DNA of 64,000 nt from assembly GCA_011317545.1 (NCBI GenBank), contig WUJK01000004.1:3294501-3358500 (forward strand), read 5' to 3'. Under the pieces are notes generated by a model. That model was not told the DNA's origin. It made no database searches and saw only the letters and a list, made by a program, of their open reading frames with translations. Shown piece after piece: positions 49,599 to 62,661 of this stretch (the first letter of the stretch is position 1; every line of letters begins with the position of its first letter). The DNA is from Coniella vitis (Eukaryota; Ascomycota; Sordariomycetes; Diaporthales; Schizoparmaceae). The translations under genes and the position numbers were made by a program.

Positions 49599-52500
49599 GT
49601 TATATAGCGCCTTATAGGTAGGTAAAGATAATAGCCTTGATTATACTATTATTCGTATAGCTAAGGAGGCCTATAATAAAGTATTAATAAAGGGTTTTAT
49701 CGAGGCTTTTAGCGAATCCGAGGAGGAGATAGAGCTAGTTATTTAGCCTTAAAAGCATATCCGCTATATCTAGCTTCGTTATTAATAATAATAATAATAC
49801 TAATATTAATAATAATAATATTAGATTACTAATATTACTATTATTAGTATTAGTATTATTAGCGATTAATAGTATATCTTTAGCGTTATAAGCTTATTAT
49901 AGCTATTTGCCGGCTTCCTTACCCCTATTCTAAATACTCTTATTAATTACTATACCGCGCTATATACCCTTTACGCTATTATATACTAAGTAATCAACTA
50001 TATATAGCTTAGAATATTTCAGTATTAGATAGCTTAAAATATAATTATAAACCGCCCTAATAGCTAGTAAAATATAAGTTTACTTAAACCCGCCTTCCTA
50101 TAAAGTAATAAGATATATTATATCTCTTATATTAATAATAATAAGATACTTATTTATAAAAACTCCCTATAAACTACTGTTAAAAAGGTAGATTATATTT
50201 AATAATCTATAAATATCCTTTATAAATATACTTTATAAAGCTAAGTATTAGGGGGCTAGAAGGGGCCCTTGAACTAATCCTATTACCTCCGCTTAATTAT
50301 AATATAGTATACCTAGTATTAAAGGGAGATCTTACTTAAATAGATTACTTTATAATAATAGCCTATCCTTAACCGGCTAAAATAATAATAATAATAGGCT
50401 TTAAAATTTCTATAACTAATCGTTATAGTTAAAAAAAGCTAGCTATAAATAGCTTAAATAAAGGCCCGGCTATACTATTATATAATAGCCTAGCCCCTAA
50501 ATATTATATCAGCCGGATAAAGATATTTACTACCAGGCTAATTACGCTTTTTCTAAATACTTAATACCCTTTCGGTAAAGGGCTTATATACTTAAAATAA
50601 TAGGGCTTATTACCTGCTTATTAGGGAGAATATTATATCCCTCCTTATAAGGGTATTTATAAGCTTATTCCTAACTATACTTATATAGCTAGGATTCTAA
50701 AGAATAGTTATTAGCCGGCCTTTCGCTAGGTATTACTTATAAAAAGCTTAAAACTCCCATAAAGCTTATTATAAAGTAATAAGAGTATTATTTTATAACC
50801 CTTAAATAACCGAGGTACTATAGATATAGATAAATATAGCCGTTAGAGCTATTTCTAATGTTAACCGGAATCCTATAAATACCCTAACCGCTTTTATATC
50901 GAAAATATATAAATACTTATAAAGCGCCCTAATAATAATGATAATAAGGATATTATCCCTTATTATAATATATTTATAGTCTATTCTATATATAAGCCTG
51001 TTTTAAACTTTTAAGCTATATATATATATTATTATAATATTTAGTAATAAGGTTATATATTATATATTATATTATAAAACCGCTTCTCCTTTAATATAGC
51101 CGATATTAGGGTTTAATATAGCCCGGTCGGGATATTAAGGGGGTTATAGGGCTACCTTTAATATAACCGGAAACCTATATATAATATCTATAAATATATA
51201 GTAAATACTCTTAAGTTAGAACTAATAAAGAAATATATATATTTATAAAAGAGATACTTAATATTTAGTAAAGTATATTATAAGCTAACTCGATTAACTA
51301 TTACCCCGAGTATAAGCTTAGCTATAAGGAGGCTTATTTTATAAGGGGCTATTATAATCCGTACCGTTTTTTAGATCGGGAGTACCCCTTAAATACTTTT
51401 TATAAATTGTAAATCCGCCTTTTTAAGCTATACTATAAGCGTATATCTAGTCGAAATTAAGAGTCCGCTATATATATAAGTATCGGGATAAATATAATAG
51501 TAACTACAATATCAAAAGATATTATAAAAGGGCTATATTATACCTTTTTAAGACCTATAAAATAGGTAATAATCCTTAATATCTTATAAACCCTTTCTTT
51601 TATATATTATCTGCTTATAAAGCGTTTATTAACCTAGAAGCTTAGCTAATAAAAGCTAATAACCTTAGAATAGGAGGATATATTAATAATAAGCTTAATA
51701 TATATATTACTTATTATAATAGCCGCCTATATTACCTTCTTATATTCTAAGAAATAGAATACTTTAATCTTTTCCGCTATAAACTAGATTATATATCGTA
51801 TAGCTTAATCGTTTATACTTATTATATCCGCTTTTAATAATATTATATTCTCTTCTATATTATTAAAGATATATAAAAGGAGGATATTATTTATATAATA
51901 AAAATACTAATTATTACCTTATAAGATAAACTTAGAAAGGTATATTATATAAAGAACCGGTAAGAATAATAAGCTCTAAGGTATATTATATTTAACTAAG
52001 GTATAAGTTATTATTAATTAATTTAAATAGATTTATATTAATTATATCGCTAGGAAAAACGATATTAAACTTAAGAATATTAAGAGGAAACTAAGGGCTT
52101 ATAACCGTATTATTAATCTATTAAGAAGAATAATATTCAAAGCCCTTTATATATTTCTAATTATTATTATAATAATCTATCTCGGAGAAAATATAGCTTA
52201 ACGTTATATATAAGAGCTATAATAAGGTCTATTATAAATCGTTTTAATAGCGCCTTATAATATTAAGAATTAATAATCCCTTTAATTAATAATATCTAAA
52301 AGAGCTTATAAGTAATTAACCTCTCTAGCCCCTTAGAAAAGGTAGAAAGAAGAGTAATAAACTTATATAACTTAAAGCTATTTATATCCCTTTTATATAG
52401 CTTCGGGTATATTAATACCTTTATTTATTGTGAAAATTAAGAAACATACCTTATAATAAGGTAATAATTATAAAGCTATATTAAGAGAAAGCTTATATTA

Positions 52501-53814
52501 TCCTAATATTTCTTTAATAAAGCTATAAAAGTATTATTTACCCTAAGGGAGGTAAACTTAACCTAGATAATATACTCCTTAACCTCTTTAATTATAATTA
52601 TATAATCCTATTAAAGATAAGCTTTATAAGAGTCCTAGCCTTTTAATAGGTTTTTAATTAAGTTATTATCCCCGGAAAACTATTATAAGGTCTTATCTTA
52701 TAATAAGCTTACTTTCCTAATTAGGTCCTTATATAATATCTTATCTTATACTTATAATAGGGTAGCTTATAATAATATACCTAATTTATATTATCTTATT
52801 ACCTTAAAGATATATATATTTAAAGCTATTATATTTATCTTATCTTATTAAAAGGCCCGCCGATATATATAAATAGCTCCTTTAAAGGTAATCCTAGCTC
52901 TCTAAAACTCCTTTAAATATATATAATAGCAATAATAAGCCTTAATATATATTTAATAAGCCGCTTTTATATTATTATCCTATTAAAAAGCCTAGAAATA
53001 GGTTTATAGTTATTATCTTATTACCTTTAAAGCTTATATTTAAAAGTAATTTAAGTGGATTATCTATTTATTTAGAATAATTAAGCTTTTTACCGAGGAA
53101 AGGGGCGGTATATCCTTTAATTCTATCTTTATAAAGCCCTTAAAGACTAAAAGGAATTATAAAGCTATTTATAGCTATATTAGCTAGGCTTGGGGTAATA
53201 AAAGGCTTTTACTAATAATAATAATACATATCTTATAATTAAAGCTAATATATAAGCTAGGAGCTAGTTTTATAATTATATTTATTATATTCGAAAAGAT
53301 AAGATTTAATACTCCTCCTTTAATATAAATTAGGATATTTTAGATATTTATAAAGAATATATTACTAAATAATACTTCCTCCTCGATTAATCTCTACCCC
53401 TGTTATTAAGCTTACCTAGTTTATAAAGGGTATAATTTATATTTAAATTATCCCCGATTATTTATCTTTATAGAAAAGAATTATTTAAGATATAATCGAA
53501 TATTATATCCTCTACTAATACCCGATATATATTAATTAGAAGGATTACTAATACCTTTAGCTAAAGATTATTCTTTATAGCTAAGGGCTATTTCTATATT
53601 ACATATAGCTTATAGCCCCGTTTTAGATTTATTGGGATCTAAAGCCGGTTACCGAATACCTCCTATCTTCTCTCTTTATAACTAACTAATAGATCTCCTC
53701 CCTAATTATCTATTATCGAGAAAAATTTATAAATAGGGTACCTTTATATTCTATATTCTATATTATATATAGTTTATAAGTGTATATAATATCTACTACT
53801 TATTTAATATAAAG
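49599..53814 (-). mobile_element. LINE-A copy A6 (minus), ORF2 segment
   Basis: It continues A6 right of A5. First come the last codons of the reverse-strand ORF (to 49,752 on the plus strand), then ORF2 on the minus strand from its C-terminus (about 49,880) to its endonuclease N-terminal part (53,814). The length from ORF stop to this point (about 4.07 kb) matches A4 (4.09 kb). It is interrupted by the small LTR element at 53,815. Confidence 0.9.
49880..53814 (-). pseudogene. LINE-A ORF2 remnant of A6
   Basis: Minus-strand alignment with A4 ORF2 is continuous. At the polymerase site (about 51,887-51,910) the sequence reads FYYINNIL, so both catalytic Asp codons have become Asn. The endonuclease N-terminal region lies at about 53,600-53,814. 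This is the copy with the most damaged active site. Confidence 0.85.
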
Positions 53815-53996
53815 TATAAAGGGCTTACGTATAAGGTCTTAAAACGTAAGGGTTAATATATTATAATTAATTAAACTAAGGAGTAGAAGTTTAATAGTAA
53901 GGGAGCTGCGTATATATAGCTCCCGAATAAATATATATCGGCTTATATCCTATATAACTAAGCCCTAATAACTAGGCACCTGCCTAACCTATAATA
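53815..53996. repeat. Left 182-bp LTR of the small LTR element
   Basis: It aligns over its full length with 55,257-55,438. Differences are mainly C/T and G/A (for example CCTAACCTATAATA against CCTGACCTGTAATA), with RIP affecting the left copy more. Confidence 0.9.
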
Positions 53997-55256
53997 TTAC
54001 CCCCCTATTAAGACTAGACTTAATCGAAATAATAACCTAAAACCGCCCTCTCCCTTCGATCCCAATGTTTATATATAATCCCCTCTAGGTAGGGTTTTTA
54101 ACTTAATAATACTTAAACCCTACGATTATAAAGCGTATATACTGCTTCTACTAGGTAATACTAGAGGTATCTAGACCCTATAGGTAAGGCTTTTAGACTT
54201 AGCTAACCACGCTATACCTAATCCGTCCTAAATATATAATTAAACCGAATATATACCTTTACTACTAATTTAATACTTAACCGCCGCTTAGTTACTACTC
54301 TTCGAAGCGCGCGATTATATCGTAAGTATTAAACTCGTCGATAAGGTCCGCTATATCGAGGTAAGTATAAACGATATCCTCCCTCGAACAAAAAATAGTA
54401 GGAGCTACTTATAAATTACTCCCTAATAGATTTACCGTAATACTATTAATATATACCTATAAATAATATTATACGATATAGCTTAATTTACTATAATTAT
54501 AATATCTATAAGGTTTACTACTAAGTACGCTAATATCTATATCTATTAGTTCGCCGCTATATATTACTCCGGCTCTACCTATTCGGTGCTTAGGTATAGC
54601 TATTACGCTAATAAATATAGAGTCGGATATATATAATAGCTATAAACTCTACCTAAGTTTATAGCTAAGCTATTAGGTTTAGCCGAGTATAAGAAGCGAT
54701 ATTTAAGCTAATAATAAGTATAAAAATCTTTACTTTATCTAGCTAATCGGTATCTCCTATTTTAAAGAGTATTATATCCTAGCGGTTTAGGTATTCTAAT
54801 ACGGCTTTAGAGCTACTTTAATATAGTTTAATTAAGTATTAGCCAGCTTTCTATTCTTTATTCGGTTCCTCTAGTATCTTTCGTATAAGGTCTAGGAAAA
54901 ACGCTAGGCTAGCTACGATCCTACCGCTCGAAACCTACTCTATATATATAGCAAAGTACTTTATCTAAAGGTTATAAGAAATAGCGTTATAGATAAAGTA
55001 GACTTAGGAGAGATCGTCGCCTATATAGGCGCTATACCGATAGATCTTATTATATACGTTAATAAGCTAAGTATTAAGCTTATTGCGGCTTTTAAGCGGC
55101 TCTTGTATAGAGAGAAGTAGGCGAGAAAGAGACTCTATAGTAGCGAGCGGAGGGGGAATAAAATTGGGTAGAAAATAGCGCGAAAGGTGCTCGTACGCTA
55201 CTCTAGGTTACTATAATAAAGCGACGGATCTTTCGCTATTAAGAAGTTTAATTAAA
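53997..55256. other. Interior of the small LTR element, coding potential unresolved
   Basis: Plus strand: from about 54,010 to 54,711 one register is interrupted only by TAG/TAA (KPPSPFDPN, KAYILLLLGNTRGI, KLVDKVRYIEVSINDIL). Minus strand: another register from about 55,100 down to 54,680 reads like a hydrophilic, gag-like helix-rich protein (GRIVASLAFFLDLIRKILEE, LDKVKIFILII). Because TGA is rare in RIP-mutated DNA, both could be open by chance. I recognise no product, no clear tRNA primer-binding site after the left repeat, and only a weak purine run before the right one. Confidence 0.5.
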
Positions 55257-55438
55257 TATAAAGGGCTTACGTATAAGGGCTTAAAACGTAAGGGTTAATA
55301 TACTATAATTAATTAAACTAAGGAGCAGAAGTCTAGATATAAGGGAGCTATATATACGTAGCTCCCGAATAAATATATATCGGCTTATATCCTACGTAAC
55401 TAAGCCCTAATAACTAGGCACCTGCCTGACCTGTAATA
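55257..55438. repeat. Right 182-bp LTR of the small LTR element
   Basis: It is identical in length to the left repeat and retains more TpG and CpA (CACCTGCCTGACCTG near 55,418). Confidence 0.9.
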
Positions 55439-56757
55439 TAAAGTATTAAGAATATAGTATAAATAGATTATTTCTTTCATATATTCACCTAAATAATTAT
55501 AAAAGAAGCCCCTTAGCTATCGGGAAGGTATACCTTGTTTATAAATAGGGTTAATAATAATATTTAAATCTCCTTAAAAGCTAAATATTATAATTATATT
55601 ATAATTATTTCTAACTATATCTATCGAAGGGGTAGAATCCCTAGCCGGGTTAAAGCTAGGATTCTTCGGAGATCATATGATAGCCGAGTTAAATTATAAG
55701 TATTATTAAATGCCGGTTAATAATATATAATCCCGGATATTATTATAAGGCTACCTCCGAGAAATAACCCTAGCGGACGATTATTCCGTAGATTTAGTAA
55801 AGAGTTAAAGCTTTAGCTAATTATTAATAGCTCTTATAATTATATTCGTAGTATTAGAATAAGCTTTATCTATATTCCTTATCCTTCGGAGCTTAGAAAT
55901 AAATAGGTATTAAAACTATCTATTAATTATTATAGAGGTAATAATATAATCAGAATAATTAAAATAAACCGGCTTATAATAATTAGTATATTTAGAGGGA
56001 AATATATATACCTTATCTTTTTAAATATATTAAATATTAGAATAAGTTAAGTATTATTTATTTCTTATATAACGCTTAGTAAAGTAATATCTAAAGTAGC
56101 TATTTATAATAAAGGAGAGTTTTTCCGTTTTCTATATAAACCGGGCTTAGAGGAGATTAAAGATCTAAAATGGTTAGATCTTTCAGAGAAAAGATATAAG
56201 CTAAATAACTATATCTATAATAAGGTTATAACTATTTATAAATAGCTTATAAGAGATAAATATAACTCCTATTTATATAATAGCTTACTCCTATATATAT
56301 TCTTTAAGGCATACCCTTTAATAGGTAAATAGGTTATAAAGGTCTTTAAGAATCCCTATTATTATATAGATAACTTAGGTTTATATATTATTATTAAAGC
56401 CTATTATATTAGTTTAAATAGTTTACCTTTTAATAACTTAATAAAAAGCTTATCTTAAACTTCTTTATTAATAAAGTATAATATTTAGCTTATAAGGGTC
56501 CTAATAATTACCTTTATATGAATTATAAGAATTTATAATTATATATAAATATTAAGCTTAAATCCTTAAAGAGGTAAGCTTATAAAAATATTATAAGGCG
56601 TAGTTTTAAGAAAGTTCCTTATATTCTACTACTATTATTACCTTAATTAAACGCCGGCCTTTTAAATATAATATATAAGCTCCGTTAAAAGCCTAATAGC
56701 TATATTTATAATAATAGCTTATTTATAGGTATAAAGGAGTATAAATATTATAAAAAT
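55439..56757 (-). mobile_element. LINE-A copy A6 (minus), gag segment, 5' end lost
   Basis: The minus strand aligns with A4 from about 34,085 back to about 32,790: the end of ORF1, the knuckle region (about 55,900-56,060) and the mid gag. It stops at about 56,757 where LINE-B sequence starts. The LINE-A leader and first ~600 bases are therefore missing, either by 5' truncation at insertion or by later rearrangement. Confidence 0.83.
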
Positions 56758-57345
56758 AATATAATGTTAAACAATTCATTAATAGGATTCCTAAGGATAT
56801 ATAAGCTAGTATTAGCTTAAATATTAGTAGATATTATAAATATAACCTTTAAGCTAATATACGTTTTATAACGTTTTTATAAAGGAAAGGTATTAATTCT
56901 TTAAAAGCTTAAAAAATAGAAGAAGAATAATAAGAAGCCGGTATATATCAACCGATTATATTATTAAGTTATATCGGGAAGGTTATAAAGAAAGTAATAG
57001 GAAATTATATTATAAATATAACGAGAAAGTATAATTTATTATTCAAAGGTAGGTAAGTAATTATATAGCTTATTTAAATCTTATAATTTAAATTATTATT
57101 AAGATAATATTTATAATATAAAACGATAAACCAATTATAATATTATTATACTTAAATATTATAAAGAATTTGAATTATATGATATATAAAAGAGTAATTA
57201 AAGGTTTAAAGGGGAAGAGATTATTTAATTAAATAATATGATAAGTTAAAAGCTATTTATTAAATAAAAGAATACTATTATATTTCAATATAATAGTATT
57301 TTTATTATAAAAAATATATATAAGAGTATTATAAGAATTATTATT
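56758..57345 (+). mobile_element. LINE-B copy B3 (plus), left part
   Basis: It aligns with the reverse complement of B1 from the block before RT (FLRIYKLVLA-like) through VYINRLYY*VISGRLWRK-like and DI*GFELYDIWKR-like segments. It is 5'-truncated or joined abruptly to A6. The minus-strand fragment B4 interrupts it at 57,346. Confidence 0.8.
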
Positions 57346-58117
57346 ATTATATAATTATATTATATTATATTATACTCCATTCTACCTAATTTATCTCGTA
57401 TCCGGAACCCCCGCCTTTCTTATTTAATAGGAAACCAAGTACCGGAGAAAAACCTATAGCTATACTTATTTATCGCTATATAAAAGTAGTATTTACTTCC
57501 CGTTTTCTCCGCTTAACCGCTAGTTCTTACTAACTAGGCTAGTTAGGTATATATTACTCCTTGCCTCCTCTTTTTTCCCTCCTTAAGCCCTACGCTTAAT
57601 ATCTCCCCGGCTATAATATATCTTACTAGCGAAAAGGCTGCTATTCTCCCGCTTCCTAATAGCTACTTCGCTATTATACCTACGATTCTAGGGTCGGTTA
57701 TTAGCGCGTTATAATATATACGCGATAATAGCGGAATCGCCGCTTTATCTCTAGCCGTATATAATAACTAGGCTTATTGTTAATCCTCCTCTAGGTAGTC
57801 TAGAATAATATTTCTTATTATCTCTATTATTCCGTACTGGTAAAGCGGCGTTATCGTAATAGAGACTCAATATCTAAATAGGTATACTTTTAGACCGATA
57901 TACTTAGTCCTAAGTTATAATAGGGTTAAGGACCTATACTTCCTAAGCCTTATATAGTAGTTAGGGATATTAATAGACTTTAAGTTTCTAGTCGTATCCG
58001 CGGGGATATTGCTTCTTTATAAGGATAACGCTACTTTATCGCGGTTCTACTATTTACGCTATCTCCTTTCCACGATATCTAGCTATTTATATAGCCCCTC
58101 TTATAGTTTCTCGTCTA
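57346..58117 (-). mobile_element. LINE-B fragment B4 (minus), 3' end only
   Basis: About 770 bases correspond to the last part of LINE-B (as at 23,715-24,480 and 28,072-28,830), with the TAA-type tail at the left. Relative to copy B5 (about 60,303-60,330), roughly 28 bases of the host copy are missing at the insertion point, so this is an insertion with a target deletion or a later rearrangement. Confidence 0.8.
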
Positions 58118-59305
58118 ATATATTTATTATTATATAAGAAACTTAAAGTAATCGAGGTATTAATAATAAGGCTTACTAATAATATAAATACTCTTATAAT
58201 AGATTCGATAATAATAGAAAACTACCGATAGTTATATAATATATATATAATTTATAAATTATAATCGAGGAGATATAGAAAAAAATTCGCCCCTTAAAAC
58301 AGTAATTTTATATACTTTATTAGGGTATATTAGAATCTTATAAAGAGTATATAGCTAGGCGATATATATATTAAATTAGCGGAATCGGTATAGTTTCCTA
58401 ATATATAATTAAATAGGAAGCTAGAATAATAATAACACTTTAAGGAGTTTAGAAAGAAGATAGAAACCTAGAAACTTATATTTTAAGGATTATAATATCG
58501 GTATAGGGTTATAATAATAATTATATTGAATTGATTATATAATAATTATACGAAATACCTTAGTATATAAAGCTATAATTTAATATTAATATAATAAAAA
58601 CGGGAAGGTAAAAGGTATTATATATAACTTAAAAATAATATTAATATAATACTTATATACGGTTCTAAATATATATAAGATTATATTAAAGTATAAACTC
58701 GAAGTAAAGACTGAATACCTACTTTTATCAATATATCTTAATATATATGTAATAGTAATAAAGGGGAGATAAGACGATAAAGCGAAACTTTAATAAGCTT
58801 ATAATATTATTGCTATATAAGTAGATAAATAAATAACCGGTATAGAAATTATATAAATATAACTATTATATATTTAAAATATATTAAGTAAGATATTATA
58901 AAAGGGGTTATATAAATATCGAAATATAATAAAGAAAGGGTAATATAATTAATAAATTAGAATAAAGTAATATTAATATTAAAAAGAAGTAATATCCTTA
59001 TAAATATAATAGGAAACCTAGAATCTATTAATATTCTAATTTATTATATAAGGCTTAAGATATATAAATCCTTAATTCCCTTATAATTTAGGATTAAATA
59101 TATTAATCTTAAAACATATTTATTTAAATATAAGGCTCTTACTATAATAACGTCGTTTTATTGTTATAAAGTAATAGAAACGGTAAAATATATTATTTTA
59201 GATCACCCAAAGGAGGAGTTAAGATAAGCTTAATTATAGCGGAAAGCGATAGATTAAATAATAATTCCGTTATTATCGTATATATATTATAATATACTTA
59301 TAACC
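58118..59305 (+). mobile_element. LINE-B copy B3, right part
   Basis: It continues from the RT active-site region (near 58,165-58,185, strongly altered) through a FLIYN*IGS*NNNNTL-like segment to a point that aligns with about 28,440 in B2 (TCGTATATATATTATAATATAC). It ends before the family 3' terminus at about 59,305, where another LINE-B copy begins. Confidence 0.78.
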
Positions 59306-60731
59306 AACTTTGGAAATAAGCTTAAACGAAGAGTTATTTATTAAAGCCGAACCCTTAGCCCCCTCCTAAAGACTTAGATAATATACTTTATTTATTTATT
59401 TATTTATTTAAATTAACGCCGGACTAGTTACGCTAGCATACCTACCAAGGGGTATCTCGGCGTACACCGCCTATCGTACTATAGAGAGGTATATATATAC
59501 CCATCTAGTACGTATAATCGTACAAATAATATACCTTATACTATATATAAAGGAAAGAGCACCATTCTAGCAGCGAAGTTCTTCTAAACCCGGAAGCAAA
59601 TCTCTCGGATAGTAGAGGAAACCCTTATATAATATATTTCGAGGTATAAAAGAGTAAAGATATTATAGAAGTAATATAGATTTTATAGAATACTAAATTA
59701 TAAAAAGTAGCTAAATTAAATAATATTTCGATAGCATTCCTAAAGATATATACACCGGTATTAGCCTAAGTATTGATAGGTATTATAAGCGTAAGCTTCG
59801 AATTAATATACTTCCTAGAGCGTTTTTATAAACTAAGAATATCGGTTCTTCAAAAGCTTAAAGGAAAAATGGAAAAAGAGTAATAAAAGGCCGGTGTATA
59901 TTAATCGAGAGTATTACTAAGGTATATTAGAAAGATTATGAAGAAAATAGTAGAGAACTATATTATAAATATAATAGAAGAGTATAACCTATTACTTAAA
60001 AGGTAAATAAATAATTATATAGCTTATTTAATAGATCTTATAATCTAAATCGTTATAAAAATAGTAGTTATAATATAAAGGTATAGGCTAATTATAATCC
60101 TTCTTTAATTAGATATTATAAGGGCTTTAAACTATATAATATATAAAAGAATATTTAAGGTATTAAAAGAGAATAGATTTCCTATTTACATAATACAATA
60201 AGTTAAAAGCTATCTATCGGATAGAATAATAATATTATACTTTAATAAAATAATATCTTTGCTATAAAAATATATATAGGAGTATTATAAGAATTATTAT
60301 TATCTTTTATCCTCTTTATTCTATATATCTTATTATTATATAAGAAATTTAAAGTAATTAGAATATTAATATTAAGGTAATCGCCGATATAAATATTCTT
60401 ATAATAAGCGTAATTAATAATAGAGAACTACCGGCGGTTATATAATATATATTTAATTTATAAGTTATAATTATAAAGATATAGGATAAAGTTCGCCCTT
60501 TAAAAAATAAGGTAATATACTTTACTAAAGTATATTATAATCTTATAGAGAGTATATAATTAGGCAATATATATATTAAGCTAGCTGAATCGATATAATT
60601 TCTCGGTATGTAGTTAGATAATAAGCTAAGATAATAATAACACTTTAAAAAGCTTAAAGAAAAAGATAGAAACCCAGAAATATATATTTATAAGAATTAT
60701 AATATTAATATAAGATTATAATAGCGATTAT
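59306..60731 (+). mobile_element. LINE-B copy B5 (plus), left part
   Basis: It starts in the pre-RT region (AKPNP*PPPK-like, near 59,340-59,370) and runs through RT: VYINRE near 59,900, then DII*ALNYIIYKRI near 60,110. At 60,732 it is interrupted by the composite element and it continues at 62,082. The A9 fragment lies within it. Confidence 0.82.
59391..59525 (-). mobile_element. LINE-A fragment A9, 135 bp, minus strand
   Basis: The tail (TTTA)n is at the left, then the reverse complement of the LINE-A 3' terminus. It is 5'-truncated after about 110 bases. A 13-bp duplication flanks it: ATAATATACTTTA (59,378-59,390) and ATAATATACCTTA (59,526-59,538). It is mildly mutated (GTACACCGCC kept). 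Confidence 0.92.
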
Positions 60732-60747
60732 TAACTTTCTTCTCATA

Positions 60748-61665
60748 ATAACGGCTTTGATAGAGGTATACGGACCCTCTGCTAAGGCTAATAAGCTAGA
60801 CTATATTATAACTTTCATAATACTACGCTTATAGTATCCCTTTTAGCTGGTCTCATTAATACCGTTACTTTAACTTAACCTTTTTCTCCTATACTATCGA
60901 ATATAACTCGGAAAATATTAAAATCGGGACCGCTATTATTACTTTAATCTATAAAAATATAATATATATTACTATATCCCCCGCGTAGGGGTATAACTGA
61001 TCGTAATAGTAAGCGTATATTATAACGATAGCCTACTCGTTATATAGCTGTATATTTTAAAGAATTTTTTAAATGATTCCGAAGCTACGCGGCTTCGAGG
61101 ATAGACTCGCCTGGTTTCCTCCGATAATAAACCCTCGGCTTATTAAGCTATTTAGGAATATTATTTCTAGCCGGCTACGACTTTATTAATAATAATCGAT
61201 ACTACTATCTAGGATATAAAAGGGTATAAAAAGGCGCTTCGGCGAGTATAATTAAGATATAGGCCGACGATATTAGAACCGCTTAAGCCGGGATCGATTA
61301 CGCCTAAAATTAAATTTAGGGTACCCGATTTATTAATACCCTAACGCAATTATTATTTATCGAGGTAGCCTTTATTTAGCTTAAAAGGTATAAAATAAAC
61401 GGTTCTTCTCTTATTTTATAACTGTAAGATAGCTAATATAACGCTTCCTAAGTATTATATCTACTCCTCGGTATATTTAAACGTTAAAATATAATTAAAA
61501 CGCTTATTAATAGGGCTATTTATTAGGTAAGCGGAAGGGGAGAGATATATAAGGGCTAGCTTAATTAACCTAGGGTAGCTTTTAGAACTCCTCTAATAAC
61601 GCTTCCTAATAAGCTATAATTTCTTAAGTTATATTATAAAAACGCTAGCTAGCCGACTCGCCGGC
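60748..61665 (+). pseudogene. Possible captured coding remnant in the composite element, about 300 codons
   Basis: One plus-strand register holds from ATA at 60,748 (TALIEVYGPSAKANKL) to about 61,665 without TGA or an obvious frameshift. Roughly twenty TAG/TAA could be former Trp/Gln. Segments include DSEATRLRG, LVSSDNKPSAY, YRPTILEPLKPGSITPKI and AEGERYIRASLINLG. I recognise no family. Open frames of this sort are cheap in TGA-poor DNA, so the call is tentative. It might equally be non-coding. Confidence 0.35.
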
Positions 61666-61737
61666 TAGGCTAATATCCCGGTAGTATACAACGAGATGCC
61701 TTCTAGGAGGTATACTAGCGTAACTAGTCCGGCGTTA

Positions 61738-62068
<331 letters not shown>

Positions 62069-62661
62069 TAATAGCGATTATATAAAATAGGTTTATATAA
62101 TAGCTATACGAAATACTTTGAGATATAAAGGAATAGTTTAATATTAATATAATAAAAACGGGAAAGCGAAAGGTATTATATATGTATTAGAAATAATATA
62201 AATATAATACTTATATATAATTATAAGTATATATAAAATTATATTAGAATACTTATTTAAAGTAAAAGCCGGATATTTACCTTTCCTAGTATATCTTAAT
62301 ATATATATAATAATAATAAAGAAAAAAGAGGAAGATAAAACGAGATTTTAATAAGCTTATAACGTTATTATTATATAAGCGAATAAACGAATAACCGGTA
62401 TGAGAGCTATATAAATATAGCCCTTATATACCTAAGATATATTAAGCAAGAGGATATAAAAAGAGGTATATAAATAGCCGGATATAATAAAATAAAGATA
62501 ATATAGATAATAAGATTATAATAAAATAATATTAACTTTATAAAAGAGTAATATCCTTATAAATATAGCTAGAAACCTAAAGTTTATTAATATTCTTAAT
62601 TATTATATAGAGCTTAGGAAATATAAATTCTTAATTCTTTTATAACTTAAAAGTTAATATA
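62069..62661 (+). mobile_element. LINE-B copy B5, right part
   Basis: It aligns with 58,495-59,095 of B3 (TATACGAAATAC, then TAATATTAATATAATAAAAACGGG). It is cut at 62,661 by the second chromovirus copy. Confidence 0.83.

Larger units (their letters stand above)
53815..55438. mobile_element. Small LTR element (TRIM-like), 1,624 bp, inserted in A6
   Basis: Two 182-bp direct repeats (53,815-53,996 and 55,257-55,438) bound a 1,260-bp interior. The repeats start TATAAAGGGC and end TGTAATA or TATAATA, consistent with TG...CA after RIP. The flanking A6 sequence is duplicated as TAAAG (53,810-53,814 and 55,439-55,443), and A6 is continuous across the insertion. No reverse transcriptase or integrase motif is visible and the element is too short for them, so it was presumably mobilised by another LTR element. 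Orientation is unresolved. Confidence 0.85.

Noticed and set aside
54010..54711. Firm plus-strand gene in the small LTR element
   Set aside because: It is open only if TAG/TAA are read through, and a competing minus-strand register is equally plausible. TGA scarcity in RIP-mutated DNA makes such frames common by chance.
53815..55438. CRISPR-like or phage attachment interpretation of the paired 182-bp repeats
   Set aside because: There are only two long repeats with LTR-type ends, a 5-bp target duplication and a eukaryotic retroelement setting.
31000..56760. Tandem or segmental duplication explaining the repeated LINE-A sequence
   Set aside because: Target duplications of 15, 11 and 5 bases and precise continuation of A6 across each insert show separate retrotransposition events.
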